DNA of 61,214 bases from positions 1 to 61,214 of the forward strand of contig NZ_PJJP01000026.1 of the NCBI RefSeq assembly GCF_002929555.1. The letters are read 5' to 3'. This document shows positions 58,574 through 61,214 of the stretch, one piece after another. This stretch comes from Cryobacterium sp. N22. Lineage in GTDB: Bacteria; Actinomycetota; Actinomycetes; Actinomycetales; Microbacteriaceae. The translations under genes were made by a program, and so were the position numbers. Positions within the stretch are counted from its first letter, which is position 1; each line of letters begins with the position of its first letter. The notes under the pieces are model-generated. The model made no database searches, was not told the DNA's origin, and saw only the letters and a program-made list of their open reading frames with translations.

Positions 58574-59746
58574 GTGACTCATTCCGGCCCCGCCGGCTCG
58601 CCTGAGGGCGACGGCGCGTTACCCACGCGTCGCGAGGCCCGAGCCCAGCGCGTCGCCGCTGAGGCATCCGATTCCCCCGCCATCATCGTCCCCGTTGAGT
58701 CCGTTGTCGTGCCCGCTGAGGTCGCCGTCGTTCCAACTGACACCGTCGTTGTTCCCGCTGAGGTCGCCGTCGTCCCCGTTGAGTCGGCCGCCGTTGTCAC
58801 CGCCGTTCCCGTACCGCCGGTCGCGATCCTGTCGGTGTCGCCGGACCTCGCCGTCATCGTCGGCAGCACCACCACATCGGCCGTCGAACCGTCCGCGCCG
58901 AGCGCCCCCGTGGCCCCGCGTCCGGGGCGCCCGGGCCGGTACCGGCCCTTCTCGGCGGCATCCGCACCGGCCACAGCGCCCGCCGGCGCTCGCACCAGCC
59001 CGGCCAAGCGACCCGTCAAGCGCCGCAAGCAGTTCGCCAAGATGGTGACTCTCCTGGCCATCCCGGCCATCTTCCTCACCGCCGCGCTGCCCGCCTACGC
59101 CTTCAGCCCGCAGGGTGGCTCGGCCGGGATCAGCGCCAAGGCCCCCCGGGATACCCAGGACCTCACCGTGGCCGCCGCTGCCGCCGCCGTGAGCATTTCC
59201 ACCGACGGCTTCACCGCGACGAGCCAGGCCGAACTCGACGAGATCGAGGCGAACATCGAAGCGGACCTCGTGCAGAAGCAGGCCGCCGAAGACGTGCGCA
59301 CCTCTGCGGCCGAGTACGCCGTGGTGGGCATCCGCGCCGAGGGCGACGACTACCCCTGGCGGGACGCTGCCACGGAATCCCAGGGCGGCGGGTTCTCCCC
59401 GCTCGGCTACTACTACCGCGAGTGCGTGGACTTCGTGGCCTGGCGGCTCAACCGCGACGCCGGCGCCACCGGCCCGTTCAAGTGGACCTGGTCGACCATG
59501 ACGCCCGGCGGCGGCAACGCATCCGCCTGGGCCAACGCCTGGTCGAGCAAGGGCTGGGCCAGCAGCAAGTCGCCCGTCGTGGGTGCCGTGGCCTGGTTCA
59601 CCTACAACCACGTCGCCTACGTGCAGTCGGTGCCGGGAGACGGCACCGTCGTGCTCGAGGAATACAACTGGAACGGCTCCCACGCGTATCACACGCGTAC
59701 CGTGCCGATCAGCGAGGTTCCGGTTTACCTCTACCCGCCGACCTAG
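58574..59746 (+). CDS. Secreted CHAP-domain cell-wall amidase/endopeptidase
   Basis: 390 aa, GTG start. A long N-terminal cytoplasmic/linker region contains VVVPAEVAVVP repeats (~39-80) and Pro/Ala/Arg stretches. The export segment MVTLLAIPAIFLTAALPAYA (~157-176) ends with the same ALPAYAF as the NlpC/P60 protein. A coiled-coil-like part (~215-245) leads to the CHAP domain with Cys284 (YRECVDFVAWRLN), His346 (YNHVAYV) and acidic E362/E363 (VLEEYNWNGS). It hydrolyses peptidoglycan amide or peptide bonds. Confidence 0.88.
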   Translation: MTHSGPAGSPEGDGALPTRREARAQRVAAEASDSPAIIVPVESVVVPAEVAVVPTDTVVVPAEVAVVPVESAAVVTAVPVPPVAILSVSPDLAVIVGSTTTSAVEPSAPSAPVAPRPGRPGRYRPFSAASAPATAPAGARTSPAKRPVKRRKQFAKMVTLLAIPAIFLTAALPAYAFSPQGGSAGISAKAPRDTQDLTVAAAAAAVSISTDGFTATSQAELDEIEANIEADLVQKQAAEDVRTSAAEYAVVGIRAEGDDYPWRDAATESQGGGFSPLGYYYRECVDFVAWRLNRDAGATGPFKWTWSTMTPGGGNASAWANAWSSKGWASSKSPVVGAVAWFTYNHVAYVQSVPGDGTVVLEEYNWNGSHAYHTRTVPISEVPVYLYPPT

Positions 59747-59765
59747 TTTCGCGACGTGCCCTCCT

Positions 59766-59805
59766 GCGGACGAGTTGCCCCCGCGCACCGGAGCAACTGG
59801 TCCGC
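59766..59805. repeat. Type C palindrome before tRNA-Arg
   Basis: GCGGACGAGTTGC (59766-59778) pairs with 59793-59805 with one mismatch; CGAGTTGCCCC (59771-59781) can instead pair with GGGGTAACTCG (59809-59819). Diverged relative of 1132-1197. Confidence 0.65.
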
Positions 59806-59888
59806 ACCGGGGTAACTCGGCGAAGACGGGCACCCCGTGTGTCGCGTGGGCTCAACCGGTGCGGATAGCGGCTAAACTTTCCCGGTCA

Positions 59889-59960
59889 GCCTCTGTAGCT
59901 CAATGGAAGAGCAGTTCCGTCCTAAGGAAAGGGTTGGGGGTTCGAGTCCCTCCAGGGGCA
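59889..59960 (+). tRNA. tRNA-Arg(CCT)
   Basis: Acceptor GCCTCTG (59889-59895) with CAGGGGC (59953-59959, one T-G pair); anticodon loop GTCCTAA with anticodon CCT; T-arm GGGGGTTCGAGTCCCTCC-like. Discriminator A; CCA not encoded. 72 nt. Confidence 0.96.
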
Positions 59961-60032
59961 CCCGTACCACCGCATCAGATTCCGCTCCCTCACCGGGAAA
60001 TGTTCGTCGCCGAAGGTTGATACCTTCAGGGA

Positions 60033-61028
60033 ATGAAGACTACGCGGTGGGCGATCCTGGGACCTGGCGATATCGGCGGCTGGTTCGCGCGGGCGTTGCC
60101 CGGGTCGGCGCACGGCACACTGCACGCGGTCGGCAGCACGAACCCCGACCGGGCGGCCGCGTTCGCGGCAACACACGGGGCGCCCGTCACCGGATCCTAC
60201 GAGGAGCTCCTCGCCCGGGACGACATCGACGCCGTCTACATCTCCACGGTGAACACGACCCACGCGGATCTCGCCGTGGCCGCGCTGAAGGCCGGCAAGG
60301 CGGTGCTGTGCGAGAAGCCTGTCGCGCCGAGCACGGCGGAGCTGGAGCGGGTCCTCGGCCAGGCCGCGGCCTCCGGACTGCCGTTCGTCGAGGCGTACAA
60401 ACACCGGTTCGGACCGTTCGCACGGGCCCTGGATGCCGCCGTCGCCAGCCGCGAGGTGGGAACCGCGTTGCAGCTGGTGGCCTCGTTCGGCTTCGCGGCC
60501 GGGGAACGGACGGGCCGCCTGTTCGATCCGGAGCTGGCCGGCGGGGCGATCCTCGACGTGGGCGGCTACCCGGTGGCGCTCGCGGTGGGCCTCGCCGCCG
60601 CCGCCGGTGTGGACCCGACCGGCCTGCGTGTCACCGTCGCCGCGGGCCACATCGGCGACACCGGAGTCGACGAGCACGCCAGCGCCACGATCGCCGGCGC
60701 GGGCTTCTCCGCGGACGTAGAGTGCTCCATCGTCGCCGAGCTGCCCCGATCCGCGACGCTCAGCGGGAGCACCGGGATCATCGAGCTGGCCGACGTGTTC
60801 GGCAGCCGGAGCGCCTCGGCCGCGTCGTTCATCGTGCGCAAGGATGGCCGTGACCGACTCGTCGAGGTGCCGACGGTGGACCCGTTCGCCGCGGAGGCCG
60901 ACGCCGTGTCGCAGGCTCTTCTGGACGGCCGAACCGAGGCGCCCGAGGTGCCGTGGGCGCACAGCCGCAGCGTGGCGCGCCTGCTCGAGCAATGGCGGGG
61001 CGCCTTGGACGCGGCGCCGCGCGGCTGA
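60033..61028 (+). CDS. Gfo/Idh/MocA-family oxidoreductase
   Basis: 331 aa. Rossmann domain RWAILGPGDIGGWFARAL (1-120), VYISTVNTTHADLAVAALKA and the hallmark KAVLCEKPVAPS with the catalytic Lys. C-terminal alpha/beta domain begins EAYKHRFGPFARALDAAVA. NAD(P)-dependent oxidation of a sugar or polyol; substrate unknown. TACCTT (60021-60026) ends 6 nt before the ATG. Ends 38 bp before a large palindrome. Confidence 0.93.
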   Translation: MKTTRWAILGPGDIGGWFARALPGSAHGTLHAVGSTNPDRAAAFAATHGAPVTGSYEELLARDDIDAVYISTVNTTHADLAVAALKAGKAVLCEKPVAPSTAELERVLGQAAASGLPFVEAYKHRFGPFARALDAAVASREVGTALQLVASFGFAAGERTGRLFDPELAGGAILDVGGYPVALAVGLAAAAGVDPTGLRVTVAAGHIGDTGVDEHASATIAGAGFSADVECSIVAELPRSATLSGSTGIIELADVFGSRSASAASFIVRKDGRDRLVEVPTVDPFAAEADAVSQALLDGRTEAPEVPWAHSRSVARLLEQWRGALDAAPRG

Positions 61029-61066
61029 ACGCATCCGGAACCGGTCCGGACCCGTTAGGCGGGTCA

Positions 61067-61108
61067 GGCGCCGCTATGCGGGTGGCGCGCCACCCGCATA
61101 GCGGCGCC
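61067..61108. repeat. Perfect 42-bp palindrome
   Basis: Two uninterrupted 21-bp arms with dyad centre between 61087 and 61088; arm begins GGCGCCGCTATGCGGGTGG. A further CGCCCGCATACCGGC follows. Lies between the oxidoreductase (+) stop and a likely convergent gene end, so it may terminate both. Confidence 0.85.
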
Positions 61109-61128
61109 GCGCCCGCATACCGGCTCCG

Positions 61129-61214
61129 TCATCGGAACTGAGTCAGCGTCAGGGCCAGATGCTCGTCCCGAACCCGGTCCAGTTCCCGGCGTGCCGCGAT
61201 CGACTGGGGGGCGA
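61129..61214 (-). CDS. Possible 3' end of a minus-strand gene (partial)
   Basis: Reading from the window edge, an open frame encodes a C-terminus ending RDEHLALTLTQFR before TGA at 61131-61129. Amphipathic, helix-like composition fits a real protein end, and convergence over a palindrome is common here. Family not recognisable from 28 residues. Confidence 0.4.
   Translation of the reverse strand, partial: APQSIAARRELDRVRDEHLALTLTQFR

Overview
This is a GC-rich chromosomal stretch from an actinobacterium. The gene families fit Actinobacteria: mycothiol synthase (MshD), GlnR, CarD, SenX3/RegX3-type regulators, an actinobacterial XPB helicase, FolP2-like, DUF3027, DUF2530, DUF3263 and a WXG100 protein. 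Several blocks match gene order I recall from Mycobacterium tuberculosis: glnR-mshD beside pst genes; lpqE/carD/ispD-ispF/cysS/rlmB; XPB/helicase-associated protein/long CspB/DUF3027/serC. Codon use, many leaderless starts and protein flavour suggest Microbacteriaceae, possibly near Cryobacterium. That assignment is inference. I see no prophage, transposase, CRISPR array or plasmid gene.

Layout. 1-5.4 kb: fdhD convergent with a YdeP/FdhF-type molybdoenzyme, a hexapeptide-repeat protein, tRNA-Lys and small hypothetical genes. 5.4-8.5 kb: a possible structured RNA, a SigK-like ECF sigma factor with its RskA-like anti-sigma factor, and a PabC-like enzyme. 9-25 kb: phosphate and polyphosphate genes (pstSCAB, ppk with a MutT1-like Nudix/phosphatase, phoU, senX3-regX3), with glnR, mshD, ygfZ, gpmA, a nitrobindin-like protein and membrane proteins between them. 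Pho-box-like 11-bp direct repeats lie upstream of pstS and ppk.

25-34.8 kb: lpqE-like lipoprotein, carD, ispDF, cysS, rlmB-like, DUF4032, UgpC/MsiK-type ATPase, DsbA-like thiol protein, tRNA-Thr and a nucleoside deaminase. 35-41.4 kb: ClC channel, small membrane proteins, acetyltransferase, SDR, msrB, DUF3263, LytR_C protein and a cold-shock protein. 41.5-47.4 kb: DUF3048 lipoprotein, groEL under two CIRCE operators, a lone WXG100 protein and a PhoPR-like two-component pair whose kinase has a large low-complexity insertion. 47.5-57 kb: FolP2-like/RibD_C pair, XPB with a helicase-associated partner, CspB-like, DUF3027/DUF2530, serC and a DtxR/IdeR regulator. 56.5-61.2 kb: two secreted cell-wall hydrolase-type proteins (NlpC/P60 and CHAP) flanking an HNH endonuclease gene, then tRNA-Arg and a Gfo/Idh/MocA oxidoreductase.

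The most unusual signals are non-coding. (i) The HNH gene has a 41-codon leader ORF whose stop codon lies inside an intrinsic terminator, and a second terminator-like hairpin abuts the HNH ribosome binding site. (ii) Phased 11-bp GTnAC-type repeats precede both cell-wall hydrolases and the HNH leader. (iii) Several families of long palindromic repeats fill gaps between genes, including four 67-bp copies before the pstB 3' end and a perfect 42-bp palindrome near the right edge. (iv) A compact foldable RNA element precedes sigK.
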